A stretch of DNA of 64,000 nucleotides from Campylorhamphus procurvoides (taxonomy: Eukaryota > Chordata > Aves > Passeriformes > Dendrocolaptidae): the NCBI GenBank assembly GCA_013396655.1, contig WBMV01003157.1, forward strand, positions 349,081-413,080, written 5' to 3'. Below the pieces are notes generated by a model. The model made no database searches. It was not told the DNA's origin and saw nothing but the letters and a program-made list of their open reading frames with translations. This document shows positions 44,079 to 57,400 of the stretch, in pieces; positions within the stretch are counted from its first letter, which is position 1, and the number at the start of each line of letters is the position of its first letter. A program made the translations under genes and the position numbers.

Positions 44079-45999
44079 ATACAGAGCAGTTTTCATGCTT
44101 GCTGTTGCCTTGGAAAACAAAATGTTTATGACTCAGTCCTGAAGCAAGAGGGCACGAGTCTTTTTCCATTCTTGGATGTGGCCTCTTATGCATCCAACAG
44201 CGATGTTTTTCTTCTCCGCTGCTTGCCCTTTTCCTGCTACATCTCTTCCACTGCAGTCCTTGTGAGCTCAGCCTTGTGTTCAGTGCAGTCACCCTCACTT
44301 TGAGTCACCCTGGCTATGCCCCTGGAATAGGAGGGGAATGTCACTTTGGTGTACATCATGGGAACCATAAGCAGTAACTTTCCTCGAGCATTGCGTGCTG
44401 TGTACACAGAGAACCATTTCAGGGCTGCAGATTCAGCTCAGCTCTGCAGCTTTCAGCTACTTAGTTGGAGGTACATAATTTTTATTTGAGGTCAAAATAC
44501 AAACCAGTGAATGCAGCAGAACTGTGGTCAAACTGCCAAATTCACGAGTTCCAATATACTGTGTAATGTGGCAACTTAAGGCTTTCATTGTGGCAGTGGG
44601 GAGCTATTAAGTTATGATGAAACTAGTCATTTCCATAAATTGTGCTGCAGGTGCAACATTGATCCCATTTTGAAAACTAATAAAAGTGAAGCCAATAATA
44701 CCTTAATATCCACTGTTACCATGTTTGCTTAGAGCAATTGTTTACCAGGTTAAAACGCATATATATTTCATTTTTTAATAATACCCTCTCTGCTTCTTTT
44801 GCCTAAGTTTTGACTGGTGACAGTTTATATTCCCACTCAGTGTAGCATCGGTATCTGAGTGAGTGCTTGAAAAAAAGAGGGATGCTGTTGGAGCTGAGCT
44901 CCTACTTAAAAGACTCTGAAACCTCAGGCTGAATCAGTTATTTCCAGGCCTTGCTTTAATTCAAGATTTTCTGTACAGCTTTAAGAGTTTGGTTTATCAA
45001 ATTGAAGCTGAGCGTTCAGACATGATTCTGCTGTTCATATCCTGATTTCCCTCTGCCTAGAAATGTTCAGCTACTTCTTAGTGCTTTTGCTTGGGCATTA
45101 CTAAATATTAGGAGTAAAGGATGGGCACTAAGGTTTGGGTTGTGGGGTCATTTCTCTCTTTCCCACAGAATTTTGAGTGATTCCCATCTTTCTATTGCCC
45201 CAGTGAATAGCAGCACTTTTCCTTGAAAAAGCAGTTTTCCTTGAAAAAGATTATAAACATACTGGAATCCTGGGCTGGAAGGTACTGGAGACAGACAGCT
45301 GGTTGTGGGCAGGGTTTGGTTTTCTCATAGATGTCTCAGTAGTGTAGAGGTATGTGGAACTCAGCCCAGCCCTGTGGGGAGCTGTGCCAGCACTAGCCCT
45401 ATCTGGTAGCTGTGACTTTTTATGGAGCTTGTGAGGGCCTCTGTTCCTGGCCAGTGAAGCTTCAGTCGCCAGCAATGGGAAGGATTTCACCTCAGTACTG
45501 GAAGTTGGAAATCCAAATAGTGATTGGGATGACCTTTCCCAGTCTGATTTTTTTAGCAGCGATTGCAGGTGGAGCGCAAGGAGGATGAGCAAGACAAGCA
45601 AGCATCACATTATCCTATTTTTTTTTCAGGGGATTTGATAGTATTTTATCTGATTAGTAACCTGAAATCAATCTCTCAAGTGCTTCTCCTGACTCCCCCT
45701 GAATCCATGTGTACTTCTCCCATACATAGTACCCTTTGAGAATTAAGAAGCAGTAAGCAGACTAGAGGAAGATAACAGGAATGTTGAAAGAGGAACTACT
45801 GTTCTGAAGGGAAGTTGTTAGTGGAGATTAGCCTTCAAATGGAACCTATTGAATACATCAAAAAATGCTCTGAGCCTTAAATAGTAAGACTTCATTGGTG
45901 ATGTTTCATAAAGACACAGTGCTAGGAAGCATCATCAGAAGCAGTTCAGTGTTATTCATCAGGAAAAGCTGGGATGTCCTTAAGGAATATTACAGATGG
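44079..45999. other. non-coding sequence
   Basis: Holds one short tandem duplication (45,217-45,252), with nothing else recognised. An AT-rich stretch at 44,600-44,790 could be a conserved element but shows no decisive motif. Confidence 0.55.
45217..45252 (+). repeat. 18-bp tandem duplication
   Basis: Two adjacent copies of TTTTCCTTGAAAAAGNNK, differing only at the last three bases. Confidence 0.8.
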
Positions 46000-46570
46000 G
46001 AACTGGATAGTTCGGAATTGCATGGTTGTGTGGATAAGAAATGAGTGAAAAGTTCAGCTCCATCTGGGAGTTCATTGGGGAAAGTAGGAGTGATGGGGGG
46101 GAAAACCCAAAGGCTCAAAGTGATGTGTAGGATAACTGTAAGTGACTAGCGTGATGCTGCCATGAAAAAGATAAATGTCATCCAGTGTGACACATTAGAC
46201 AAAACACTGGTAGGAGAGATGGGGAAATGTTAGCATATTAAGGCATGGCAGACCTTGCTTGGAGCACTGTGTACATTTCCAGTCTCTTTCTGAAGGCTGT
46301 ATTTGCAAACTGGGTCTGGAGAAGGAATATGGGTATGATCAAAGAAATGGAGAGCTTACCTAATGTGAAATGATTAGAGAACTCAGATGATATAAACTTA
46401 AACACGGACTGGATAAATGCTGACGTTAAACCTCATTTTTGGAACACAAATGAATAGGGGAGAGCTGTGCATGGATAAAGATAAGCTGGAAACTCAGAGA
46501 ATGTTCTTAAACATCAGAGGACTGAATTTGTGGAATTAATTCTGTTAGAAGGCAGTTAGCAAGCAGCAAG
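46000..46570 (+). mobile_element. old diverged CR1/L3-type LINE fragment
   Basis: The series 'cttgcttggagcactgtgta', 'catttccagtctctttctga', 'gtatgatcaaagaaatggag' and 'ggaattaattctgttagaag' follows the order of ancient CR1/L3 3' sequence. The left border is uncertain. Confidence 0.55.
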
Positions 46571-49500
46571 AAATGTCCAACTTTTCTAAAGAAAGAGCAA
46601 CAACTTTCTCTTTTGAAGCCATTTTCTCATTTGGAGGTGTGACTCCTGCCCTGGGTTACTACCCCTGAAGAAATCAGTAGTGCTTTTCTGGGCAGTGAGC
46701 AGGAGTCACTGGGATGTAGGGTAATGATGAGGGAATGGTGAATTGTGATCCTGTGAATATGTCTGGGACTGACATAACCTGACAGACTCCTGTGCCCCTG
46801 CCCTCAGATCCCCTTGGAAGGCAGGCTCAGTGGAGATCAGTCAGTAACCCCCCCTGGGGAAATGTGAGGGCCAAGGTCAGGCATTTCCCCTGTGCTAACA
46901 TATGCTTTATCAATCTGCTTGGATTTTTGACCCCTCGTTCAAAAGCGCCTGTATTTGTTCCCACTGAATAGAAGAGATGTCAAGCGCATGTTGATAACGA
47001 TCGGCCTGTATTGATCTCTGTGTGTTAAAGCGATATTGTTTGACCTTGAAGCACAGGGTTTGCAGGAATGGGGAGTTGTTTTGGCTTTCCTTGATGAGGA
47101 TTTTTTACTGTTGGCTTCTGTATTCTGGTCCCCCTTGCTCCAGTCGAGCAGGCTCATGCTCTTAGTTCAGCTCTGTCCAACATCTGTCTCTCTGGCATTT
47201 CCAAAACAGGCTCAGTGGTGATGGAAGGGGTTGCCGTGTCTTGGGGATTTAGATTTCCACCATGAGCAATGGGTGAGCGAGGTGGGAAGGCACTGAGCTG
47301 CTTTCACCTTGCTCATGAGTAGTCCAGCAGGTGGAAAAGAGTGAAGATGTCCTTAAGTCCATGCTATAAATGGGGTCATGATGGGCCAGAACCTATATTG
47401 TAGGCATGTTCCTGCTGTTGCACCTGCAGATACCAAGGCGTGGGTTGTCTACTGTGGTAAAAAGCTTGCTGTAACCTATGCCGCTTTCTGTTTGCTTGAG
47501 AGGCATAGACACACTGAAGGCAATGAGGGCTTGATCAAAATACCCAGCCTTTATGAGGAGGTGGCAGGCAGCTCCCTTTGTTGGGCAATAGCTGTGAGCT
47601 GGAGGCAGCAGCTGTGAGGGTGGTCAGATTGTGCCCACACCTGATGATGAGGGGTGATTAAAAACCTCTTCCAGCACAATGCTTGGTGTCAGAGCTACCG
47701 CCCAGACAGCCAGCCAGGATCTGAGGCTGAGCTGTTTCCAGTTCATGCATCACTGGAGCAGCTTTTTAGCAAATAGGTGGGAGGCTGGGGCAGCTGTGGA
47801 TGATTTTGCTGCACAATTGCAGCAAAAGTGGAAGGTGTTCTTCCTTGCTTTACGTTGGCATGTGCTGACTTCAGCAGACAATTCCTGCATGGTGTATAAA
47901 GAAAGAAGCTTGAGACAAAGACACAAATGTGTTGGGCTTTTTTCCACCTAGTTGTTTGTGTCCTAGTTGTTGTCAGCAAGTACTCTGGGTACAGATACAA
48001 CTCAGGTCTAGTGGAGTGTAGCACCTGGGGTTCCCCCTGAGGGGTAAGTTTTGCTGCAGCCCAGGATTGGGAGCAGGATGTGCTACCTTACTGGAGTTCA
48101 CAGGTGGAAGACTGTGTTGTGCCTTCAGTTCTCACAGCCCTGGAGCAAGGAGTGAGGAGGTGAGATGGCAAAAACCCTGCTGGACACATGGGACATTTGT
48201 GGATAATGAGACTGACATTGCTTGATAAGGAGCTTTCTTCTTCCAAGCTGTGGCCCAGAGTGCTGGTGTCTGTGGGAAGCACTATCCCTACCTGCTCAGG
48301 TCAAGGAAGATGGCACCCCTGTTACTGTAGGGAAAGGCATGTCCTGACACCTCCATCTTCCTCCCCTGCCTTCTTCAAGGAGCAGTCGCCAGCCTGCATT
48401 ATCCCTGCCTTACATGAGACTGTGGAATCAGCCACGCTCCCCTTCTTGCACTGACTCATCTCTGTGATCAAAGAGAAGTCATCTCCTAGAAGACAGTCCC
48501 AAAGAAAGAGCTTTGTTCTTCCTCATTAGTGCCTGAGATCTCCTGCTACCTGCAAAGCTTTGGACAGGCCGTCAGTTCTCACTGCTGTTGCTGAGGGAGG
48601 CAGATCATGGAAGGAGATGCGTCAAAGGGGTGTGTGCTGCAGAGGGATGAGGCCATGTGAGTTCAGGATTTGGGGAACATGCAGGACACGTTTTAGGGAG
48701 GAGGATACAGATGTTTATGTTGGGGATAGATAAGTGAATAGGAGTGTTTTCTTGGAGAGTCCTTTGTGTGTTGCATTGCTTTGTCTGATTTTTAACAAAA
48801 CATCCCCCTGACTCCATCTGCTCTGGTGTGCGTGTCTGCTACACAAGGCAAGCATTGCTGAGAGTGAATTGGTTAATGCCAGTGTCCTGTGGCAGGGACA
48901 GGGATGCAGGCAAGCAGTCAGCCTGCCAGCATTTATACCTCCTGGCGTCAGCATTGGCAATGCTTGTGGAGGACTGGGAAGGGCAGTGAAATAGTTTCCA
49001 TTCTCCTCTCTGCTGTGGGAACGAGTCTCCTGGGTAACAAATGCTCCTTGTTCTGCACAGAACTCCACAGCTGAAACTCTCTGTCTCCTTCCTTACTGCT
49101 GCTCCCTGACTGTCCCAACTGAAGGGGCCGGAGATGTCTGCTTGAGCCTGCCTTAATTAACGCTGACAGTACAATGGGACTGGCCATGCAGGAGTCCTGG
49201 AGCTGCACGCTAATGGGGGCACAGTAAATAGTCTCATTTACTGCAGCTCAGCTGGAGCAGAGCCTGCCAGGACTAGCTTTCTGCTTGCTATAATGGCCAG
49301 GCATGGAAGTACATCCCTCACTCCTGCATCCTCACTGGGTCTTGTCCCTGCTGCTTGAACAGGAGCTGGTGGTGGTGGTGTGGGTCCTGAGCATCCCAGG
49401 AGGGGCAGGCAGTGGGCTGGGGTGCATGAAGTACCACCAGGGGGGCAGATATGTCAGCCTCTTAGGAAGAACCTGTGGAGCCTGAGCTCTGGAACTGGTT

Positions 49501-50353
49501 GAGGGATTGTTGCCCTGTTTTGGAGGTGAGTAGCAGAGCTGCATCTGCGCTGCTGGCTCCAGTGCATTGCAAACAGGGTGCTCAGCCCACAGCCAGCCCA
49601 AGGCCCTCTCTGTTTTCTTAGTGGAAGGGCCTCTCTCTTTCTGAGAGGGGAGTCCTGGATTCCTGCCTCTGGAGTCCTTGGTGTGACCCACCCTGGGTTT
49701 TCAGTCAGAAATCTGATTTGAATGTTGCCTGAAGAGATATTTTTGAAGTTTCTAGTGTTCTGGGATCTGAGACAATTGGCAGCCACTTCCAGTAATAAGT
49801 CTAGCATTTTTCTGGCGTAGGTTTTGATGCTGACCTCTCCAGAGACAGAAGGTTCTGAAAAGTGTTGTGTTGCCTGGGCTGTTTTATTTGTATTACTTGG
49901 TTTGGGTGCATCAGGGCATAAAGCAAAAAGTACTCAGCCACATGGCAATTCCTAATTTCTTTGAATTTTGTGTCTGTGTGACATTTTTACCCCTTCTCTG
50001 ACTTACCTGCTCACTTCCCATGGAGCCTCAGTTTAGGAGAGAGGTTTTGGTTTGGGTTCATAGGGATTGCTTTTTCCAGTGTGGGTGCTCCAATCTCTGA
50101 GCTCTGCTTGGCTCAGGACAGGGGTATAGGCTTGGGGCTGGATGGCCAAGGGCAATAATGTGAGTGGTCACTCCAGAATGGATGGTGTTTCAGTGTCAGA
50201 AGCACCTCCACTGGCACAACCTGGAGCACAGCTGAGTTTCTGGGGTGTGTGGTCGTGCCCCAGCTGGTAGAAAACCAAAAGTAACCACATGTGTCTCTGG
50301 CTGGAAGCTACCTGTGTGCTGTCAGGACCTGCACTGCTCTGCTTATGGAGTAA
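46571..50353. other. non-coding sequence, nothing recognised
   Basis: Several overlapping open frames on both strands lack any protein signature. A GC-richer part at about 48,850-49,400 may be regulatory but shows no specific motif. Confidence 0.5.
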
Positions 50354-50405
50354 GTTCCATTATCCCTTTTCACCAGCTGCCTCTGGTGAAAAGGGGTGAT
50401 GGAAC
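50354..50405 (+). repeat. near-perfect inverted repeat, 23-bp stem and 6-base loop
   Basis: The left arm (50,354-50,376, GTTCCATTATCCC...) and right arm (50,383-50,405, ...GGGGTGATGGAAC) are complementary over 23 positions. The only two differences from perfect complementarity become G:U wobbles in plus-strand RNA, so the plus transcript pairs over the whole stem, while a minus transcript would have two A:C mismatches. No known small-RNA family was recognised. Confidence 0.8.
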
Positions 50406-50999
50406 AATCCTTTCACATAGTCCCAGGATAGCAAGAGAGCCCAAGCTTTCCAGATAGTGACCTCCTGTTACAGGAAGATCTGCTGTGGATTGCTTAGCAG
50501 GGATGCTGGGATTTAGCCCAGGTCATGGGCAGCACTTTAACAACAGGCTGCAGCTAATACTTGGTGTGATCTTGATTTGAGATACCCTGTGAGAGCAGGG
50601 ACTGCAAATATCCTGCCCCTGCCAGGCAGGTTCAGCACTGGGGGAAGTGCTGGTCATTGCATCTTGCCCTGGAGGTGGATGCATTTCAGGGATGCCATGT
50701 AGATGCTCTTGATGGAGCTCTTTAGGACAAGGCACTACAGGAATTCAAAGAAGCTTCAAGAAGCTTCTTGCAGTCTTCCCATCCTCCTCCTCCTCCTGCG
50801 CATTGCTTTGCAGACTGCCATTTTATCTCCAAGGGTTCTAGCTGCCATTATCAACAGTAGGAACACAGCACTCCAGTCCCTTTTGCTTTCCTTTACAAAA
50901 CCAGGGTAAGAGATCAGACAGATTGAAAGCACACAGTATCTGAAATACAAGCTCATCACAGAATAAGATGCTGCAGCTCTGTATTTTATGGCATGGGCT

Positions 51000-51329
51000 T
51001 TAGTCAAATTTTTATTTCCCCTCATGCTGCCTTCCCAATTTCCCAGTTCCTGTTAAGAATCAATCCTCCATCATGAGGCTCAGCTCACCTCCCCTCCTCT
51101 CCTTTTCTGCTCCCTCCCATCCCCTGCCTTGTCTGAGGTTCCACAGGGACTGATTGCAAGCCGGAGCGGCAGTGCTGTGGGCATGCTTGTTCCTTCACAC
51201 GCAGCAACGTCACAGCAGCAGCAGCAGGAGCATTGGAGATGTGATTGCGCAGACCCTCTGCATTGCCAGGGATGCAGCTGTGAAGGAAAAAAAAATTAAA
51301 AAAAAAAATTGACTCTGTGTTTCCCACAG
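51000..51329 (+). promoter_or_regulatory. candidate promoter-like GC-richer segment
   Basis: A C/T-rich stretch (51,085-51,125) is followed by sequence with several CpGs, an ACGTCA half-site of the CRE type near 51,206 and a short CAG run (51,212-51,226). It lies just upstream of an exon-like segment. Inference from composition only. Confidence 0.25.
51281..51310 (+). repeat. A-rich low-complexity tract
   Basis: Two runs of 9-10 A separated by TT immediately before the exon-like segment. Confidence 0.85.
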
Positions 51330-51436
51330 CATCCTGGTGAGGAGAGCACGGAGCCTTCTGGAATCGGAGTGCTCAGCGGTGCCAGAGCAGCCTGTGTTCA
51401 CTGACAGGAGACGGGGAACGAAGGATCTGTGGAAAG
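51330..51436 (+). other. exon-like segment bounded by good splice sites
   Basis: The acceptor is CTGTGTTTCCCACAG and the donor is AAAG|GTGAGA, enclosing 107 bases with one frame open throughout (it would read VRRARSLLESECSAVPEQ in the middle). No protein family was recognised. It might be an untranslated or alternative exon of a neighbouring gene. Confidence 0.25.
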
Positions 51437-54400
51437 GTGAGATGGAGAAATGACTGGGGTGGGCGTTAGTCGTGCTGTGGGTTTTCAGGTCATTCGTTCT
51501 CTTGCACTGTGGCTGGTTTGTTTTAGCAGAGGATGCCAGTCACCAGATGAAGCTTAAGGATTTTAAGGTTGCTTTGTCTCTTTAGAGGCTGCATTGCCTT
51601 GGAGCTGCTGTGATTATAATGGATGTGAGCGAGCGAGGAGGCTGGTGCTGCTGCGCAGAATGTGTGTTTGTCCATTGTGGCTGTGAAATAGCAGTTGTCA
51701 TGTCCAGAGCTGGGTGTGCAGAGGCGAGCCGTGCTTCGCCCCGGCAGTGCCGCTGCACAGCTCTCCATTGTGCCTGCCATGACAGCAGAGCCCACACGGA
51801 TTGTTGTGGTCCTGCCAGCTACCGTGCTCTCTGTGCATCCCTGGTGGTGATGCTGCTGTGCAGCTCAAAAGCTGTTTTGACAGACAGCGCTTCCATGAAA
51901 AGCCAGAGACAAAGGACTCAGACAGAGGGAAGGTTGCTGTCAGTGTGGCTTTTGGCTTTTTTTTTTTTGCCTTTTTTTTTCTCCTGTCTTTTTTACCCCC
52001 TGTAAATACCAGTAAATAATTTTTCAAGAGGCATTAGGATAAAATATCATAGCACATAAAATCCTGTTCTTCTGCTAAGAGATACATGGGCTGTGTGCGG
52101 ATTCGAGTCCTTTGTGTTGCCAGGGTGTGTCTCTGCTGGCTGTGTAAATGGATGCTTTCTCCCTGCTTCTTTTCACAGTTCGGATGAGAAAGGTTATCTA
52201 GCAATGGAGGAATTACGACTTTTAATTACTGAAATGAGGGGTTCAGGCTGGATACCAGTTACTGGTGCTTAATTACATGGTCTTGCTATAGCCAAATCCC
52301 TCTTTTCCCTCCCCGCCTTCCTTCCTCTTCCCTCCCCCACCCTCTGCACAAATCCTTCCATCAAATTGCCTCTGCAAATGGAAGAAGGGCTTGAACAAAG
52401 AAAAGGATGTATGTGGGATAGGGATATAAATGATGGAGATGCGATGTTCAGGATGACAGCAAGAACAATAAAGCAAAGGTATAAAAGAATGAGCTTTCGG
52501 TATGTGTGCTAAAGTGACGTGGCTGTAGGGGAATGTGCAAATGGAAATGCATAATAAAAGGAGATAATCAAATAGCAGATGCAGTCTTCCTGGGTTATTG
52601 AAGATGCTGAGCATGTGGGGTTGCAACTGCAGGTGTTTGGGGAGGATGTGGAGCAGATGGGATTCACATTAGCAGTGGCTGTTGAGGAATGTATCTTACA
52701 AGGTGTGGATTGGTGGGTGTCATAAAGGTATATGGAGTACGAGGAAGTAGAGATCTGTTTTTTTACCTCTGAACACCTATAGCCTTTTATACCCCTGCTG
52801 CTATAGAGCGATCTTGGCAGGTCTTACCTATTCACACAAACTTTCTCCCATTTGCCAGTGACCCACGAATAATTCAGATAAAGCATTTTTAGGCCAATCA
52901 GGAGCAACAGCATGGTAGGAAAAATAGAATGGTAAATGTTTGACAGAGCTATAGAAGAACCATGAAGACAAGAGGCAGATGAGAGGGGCATTGCAGAGCT
53001 GGATTTTGGGTCAGAGACCAGTGTACAGCTCACAGAGGGGAAATTCAGGGTTGTCATTGTCAGGGAATGTGAATGTCTTGTTTCTGCTGTATTTCTCCAG
53101 CCTTTCACTGTGTTCCCTGAGATACTCTGTGCTGTGTGCAGCCCCAAGAGGTTTGTGGAGGTGGGGGTTATCCTCAGCACAGCCTTTTCTGCAGTAGTTC
53201 TCCAGAGGAACCATTTTGCTGCTGCAGGTTCTCAGTTGGTTGTTTCCTCTCCATCCCTATGGAGTGGCAAGACTCCACAGCCTTTACACATGGTAATGAA
53301 TAAAAACCCAGAGTTTCAGTGCAGGATGCCAGATGGGAAGGAGAGGGCTTCCAGCAAAATCTCAGAGCAGACTGCCAATGTGCAGTCTTCTTGCACATTG
53401 GTAACAATGTCCTGAGAGCACCACAGGACTTCCTGAACTGCAGCACCATCTCATCCCTGTCTTGCTCTTGGACCTGGCAAACCCCTCTGTGTCTCCAGAT
53501 CTCTGTCCCTTTCAGACCAATGGGAGCAGAAAGTGGGATATCTCCTGTTTGTGCTCCAGACTGGGTTTGTGGTGCTGCTGCAGAGCAGGTTCCCATGGGA
53601 AATTGGTAATGGGTAACAATAGCACAAGTGTGTATGGTACATCATGGTCTGGAGAACGGGATGTGCAACGGAATATATGTATGTGGGTTACACACATACT
53701 TGTATCAGCACGTGGAAGAAAAATTTTGTCTAGTTTGTGTGTACAGTGCTTGCCTAAAGGAACAAAAGAGATGTTGCAGCCTCCTTCACTGTGTGCTCCC
53801 CAGGACATAAAGGCTGTGCCTTGCTGGTAGGTACCACTTTTACAAGAACATCTGTTAAGCAGTGAGAGTGCACTGATAATCTCTGGCTTGAGATGCTTAA
53901 AAGATGGGCAAGAGCTTGTGGTGACTGGAGCTGGCTGAAATGATTCATGGGAGGGACATATAATTGCTGCTGTGTGTCTTCCTCACTGCATCGGTGCAGA
54001 TGAAGGAGATAAAGTGCAGCTCGATATCTAAATACAAAGGACCTGAACCTGCATTGCAGAAAGTGCAGGTCACCTATCAGAAGATGCCAAGAACTCAGGA
54101 ATGACTTGCCCACAGCTTCATTACTACCTCTTATGTGTCTGAGACTGTGAGAGCAAACAAAGAACAAATTCTTTGTTCCACACATCTTCATTTCTTTTCG
54201 GTCTGGTGCTCCTGGTGAGCCAAGATCTTACTCTGGTATGATAATCAGACGGTAGTCTGCCTTTTGCAGCCCCTTGTTTTGCTTTGCTCTGTTTTTAATT
54301 TATTTCCCAGTCTTATTTTTCTTTTCCAGTGTTTTCTGAAAGCCTTATATAATACTAATGGCAGGTTGGTAAATCTAACATGGGTCACTTTCCTTGCCCT

Positions 54401-57400
54401 TGCAGAACAGCTACAGGCGTTAACCTTTAATATTTGTCAGCCACATGGTTTCACCTTATCCCTCTCTTTTCTAATGGATATTTTTATCAAAAGTCCTATT
54501 GCCAGCTGTGATCATGCAACTATTCTTTCATTGTTCTGGGGTCAAGAATATCTTGTCCTTCTGGCTTGAGTGCATTCATCTTCTTGAGTTTGGTTCCATT
54601 CAAAAGCTCATTTCCTTTTCCCGTATTTCATTCTTTAACCTGTATTATTTAACCTGTCATTGCTGCAGCTTCAATATTCTTCTTTGTGCCAAAACACCAC
54701 CAAAGATGCTGTTTTGCTTACCTCTAATATCTTGGTGTGATTACTGATTCAGGTTGGTCAGGAGCCTTTCTCTTCTAGTGTCCTCACCTGTCTTGGTGAA
54801 TCCAGATATTTTTTTTTACTTATGAGGTATGTTCAAAGTCTTTTCTGCAATACTTCTCTGAGCTCTTTATTCTTGTTGGCATTATAACTGGTTTCCCTGA
54901 CATGCCAGAGAGCTGCTCTTTAAAAATTAAAAAGGTTTTATTACAGATCTGTTTGCTTTTTACCATTCTGTTTAATATTAACTGGGTCAGCTTGAGATAT
55001 TCAGTCCAAAGCCACTTCTCTATCATGGGTGCTGGATGCAAATTCATCTCTGTAGGCCACAGTTCTGGTGGTTGAACCCAAGAAAAGGAAATCCAAAGTA
55101 ACAGATGTGGATATCTTTTGGGGTGCTCAAAGGCATAGGATCAGAGGGGGAGGTACCTCCCTATCAGCTGTGGAATCACAGGACAGTATTGGACAACAAC
55201 ATTTTGTCCCCATACCTGTGAAAACCATTGAAATCTGACTTGGAGTGGGAAACCTCACTTGTCTTCTACCTGAGCTGCTTCGTGGGGAGCATTCTGATGT
55301 GGATAAAGTGGTTCTGGCTGTTCAGTCCATAAGTCCAAGGGAGCCAGAAGCCCACCCCATTCTAGAGCTATGCAAAAGGCTGCAGGATAAGCCTTGAAGA
55401 AGCTGAGGGAGCTTGGCTGGCAGGGGGTGAAATGCACAGCAATGATCAATGACAGCTGTGTTGGTAAGGAGCCTTAGCAGGGATTTGTTATGTTATCTGC
55501 TGAGCAGGTTCCCTGCACGCCCTCACACTCATCTGAAAGTTGGTTACTCTCCAAAGAGAAAAGAAATAGACTGTCAAAATACCTCTGCTCCCTGATTCTG
55601 CTCCAGTTTTTTCTCTTGATGAAAATTAATGTTCATTTTCTGAAAGAAGTGGGCCAAACCAGGGACACACCTGTTAAGATGAGCACAAAAGCAGGCTTGT
55701 CCACAAGCTCTGTCTCTCCCACTGCCATTGTGTTACAGCCTCAGGGTCAAGTAGAGAATGTTTTTTTCTGTCCATCGGACACATGCGAGTTTTTTTTTGC
55801 AGGCAAAGCTGCTTGGGGCAGGGGGTTAAAAAAAAAAAACAGACAAAACCCAATGTGTAAATGGAAGGAAGGTGGAAGGCAGAGTAATGTAGGGAAGTGG
55901 CCATAACGGAGGTGATGGCAACTTCTGGCTCAGGCTCAGCCTCTGGGTTTGGTCTCCTGGGAGAGAGACCATGTGTTGGTCTTTGTGCAGTGGTGAGGAT
56001 GTGGGGCTGGCAGTACCTCTGAGTGGTAAATAATAAATATTTGAGTTATGGCAGCAATGCTTCTGACTGTTGGCAAGTTGTAAGAAACTGGCTTGACCAC
56101 CAAACCACCTCTCTTTCCTCTTGCACAAAATGCTTTCTGGAAGAAGAGAGCACATGTCAGTGCCCTGTTGTGCTTCTGGGGACAGTGGCACAGTCATCTC
56201 AGAGTGATGAGAACTAGCAATTCCTTCCAGCAAGAGGGGTTTTTCTGCCCTGGGAGTTACAGGATAGAAGATATTGAATTATAGCCTGTATGAAAGACCT
56301 TGCCAAATACACAGGAGATTTTCACCTGATACTTACTCAGACCCACTGTTACCTCAGACTACAGTCCTTGATCCCTACACAGTCACACTAATCTCATCAG
56401 TTTAACTCAAGAACCACACCTTGTTCCTTATAAACGTGCACCAGCTGCCATTGCTTCTGGAAGAGCATGACTTAAATGCTTTCAGTGGGCAGGTTCTTCT
56501 CTGTTCTCTAGCTGCATTGATGCAGGACCCAGCTGAGTGGTTACTTGGGATCCTTTTGCCTGTATGTCCAACTCACCTGAATTGTTTAGCAGGCTGCCTT
56601 CTTTTGGTCCATCCCTGGGGTTCCCATGATGAAGAGCAGGGATGTATGCCTCAGGCTCCATTGTTACGTGTCTTCTGTGGAAGCTCAGATAGCACAGCTG
56701 TACTCCCAGATGTCCTTCTAAGAAGGGAGAGCGATCTCTCTGATTGTGCTAGTGCAGTTTTCTGTTCTTAGTAGTGAGGTTCATTACAGTGTTCGCTTAC
56801 ACAGAATTTCTCCCTGTAGTTCCAGCCTCAAACTTTCTCCAGTAACTCAGGTGGCAGAATGATAAGCCAACATATGAGAAGATCCAGTGAGAGGTATAAA
56901 TAATTCACATCTATGGTCCTAAGATACTGTTGGCCCACAAAGTGTATCTTCCTTGGCTTTGCCTAATTCATTCTAATGATTGATACCTGGAGTGACATGT
57001 CTGCCCTGGGGTTTGGCTTACTCTGGTCAACCTCTCCTTCACCACTTAGTAGTCTGTTAGTTGTTGCAGTGGCTTCTCAAGAGTTTCTTGCCCAAGTGTG
57101 GCTTATCATGAGCAGTGGTTGACCCTGCAGAAAATCAGCAAGCGGATTTCCACATTCATCTGCACTTCCCCATTTTCTAATAGCAACAACCTGTTCTCAC
57201 TTGCCCACAGTCAGTGGCATCTAAGTTAACCCACTGCTGAGGCTTGTCCTCCAGCTGCAGTTCATGGTGCTTGAAATGGCATTGAGGAGAGCATCATTCT
57301 TACCCTGATGTCTCCTTCTGCCTTCAGCTCCTTGTCATATGCCTCATTTTTATTTCCGCAGGCACTTGCTATTTATAATTACTGCATTTATAAAAGCACT

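Noticed and set aside
50740..50770. Short inverted repeat AAGAAGCTTC/GAAGCTTCTT
   Set aside because: Only 10-base arms with a 2-base spacer, easily formed by duplication of AAGCTTC; no further support.
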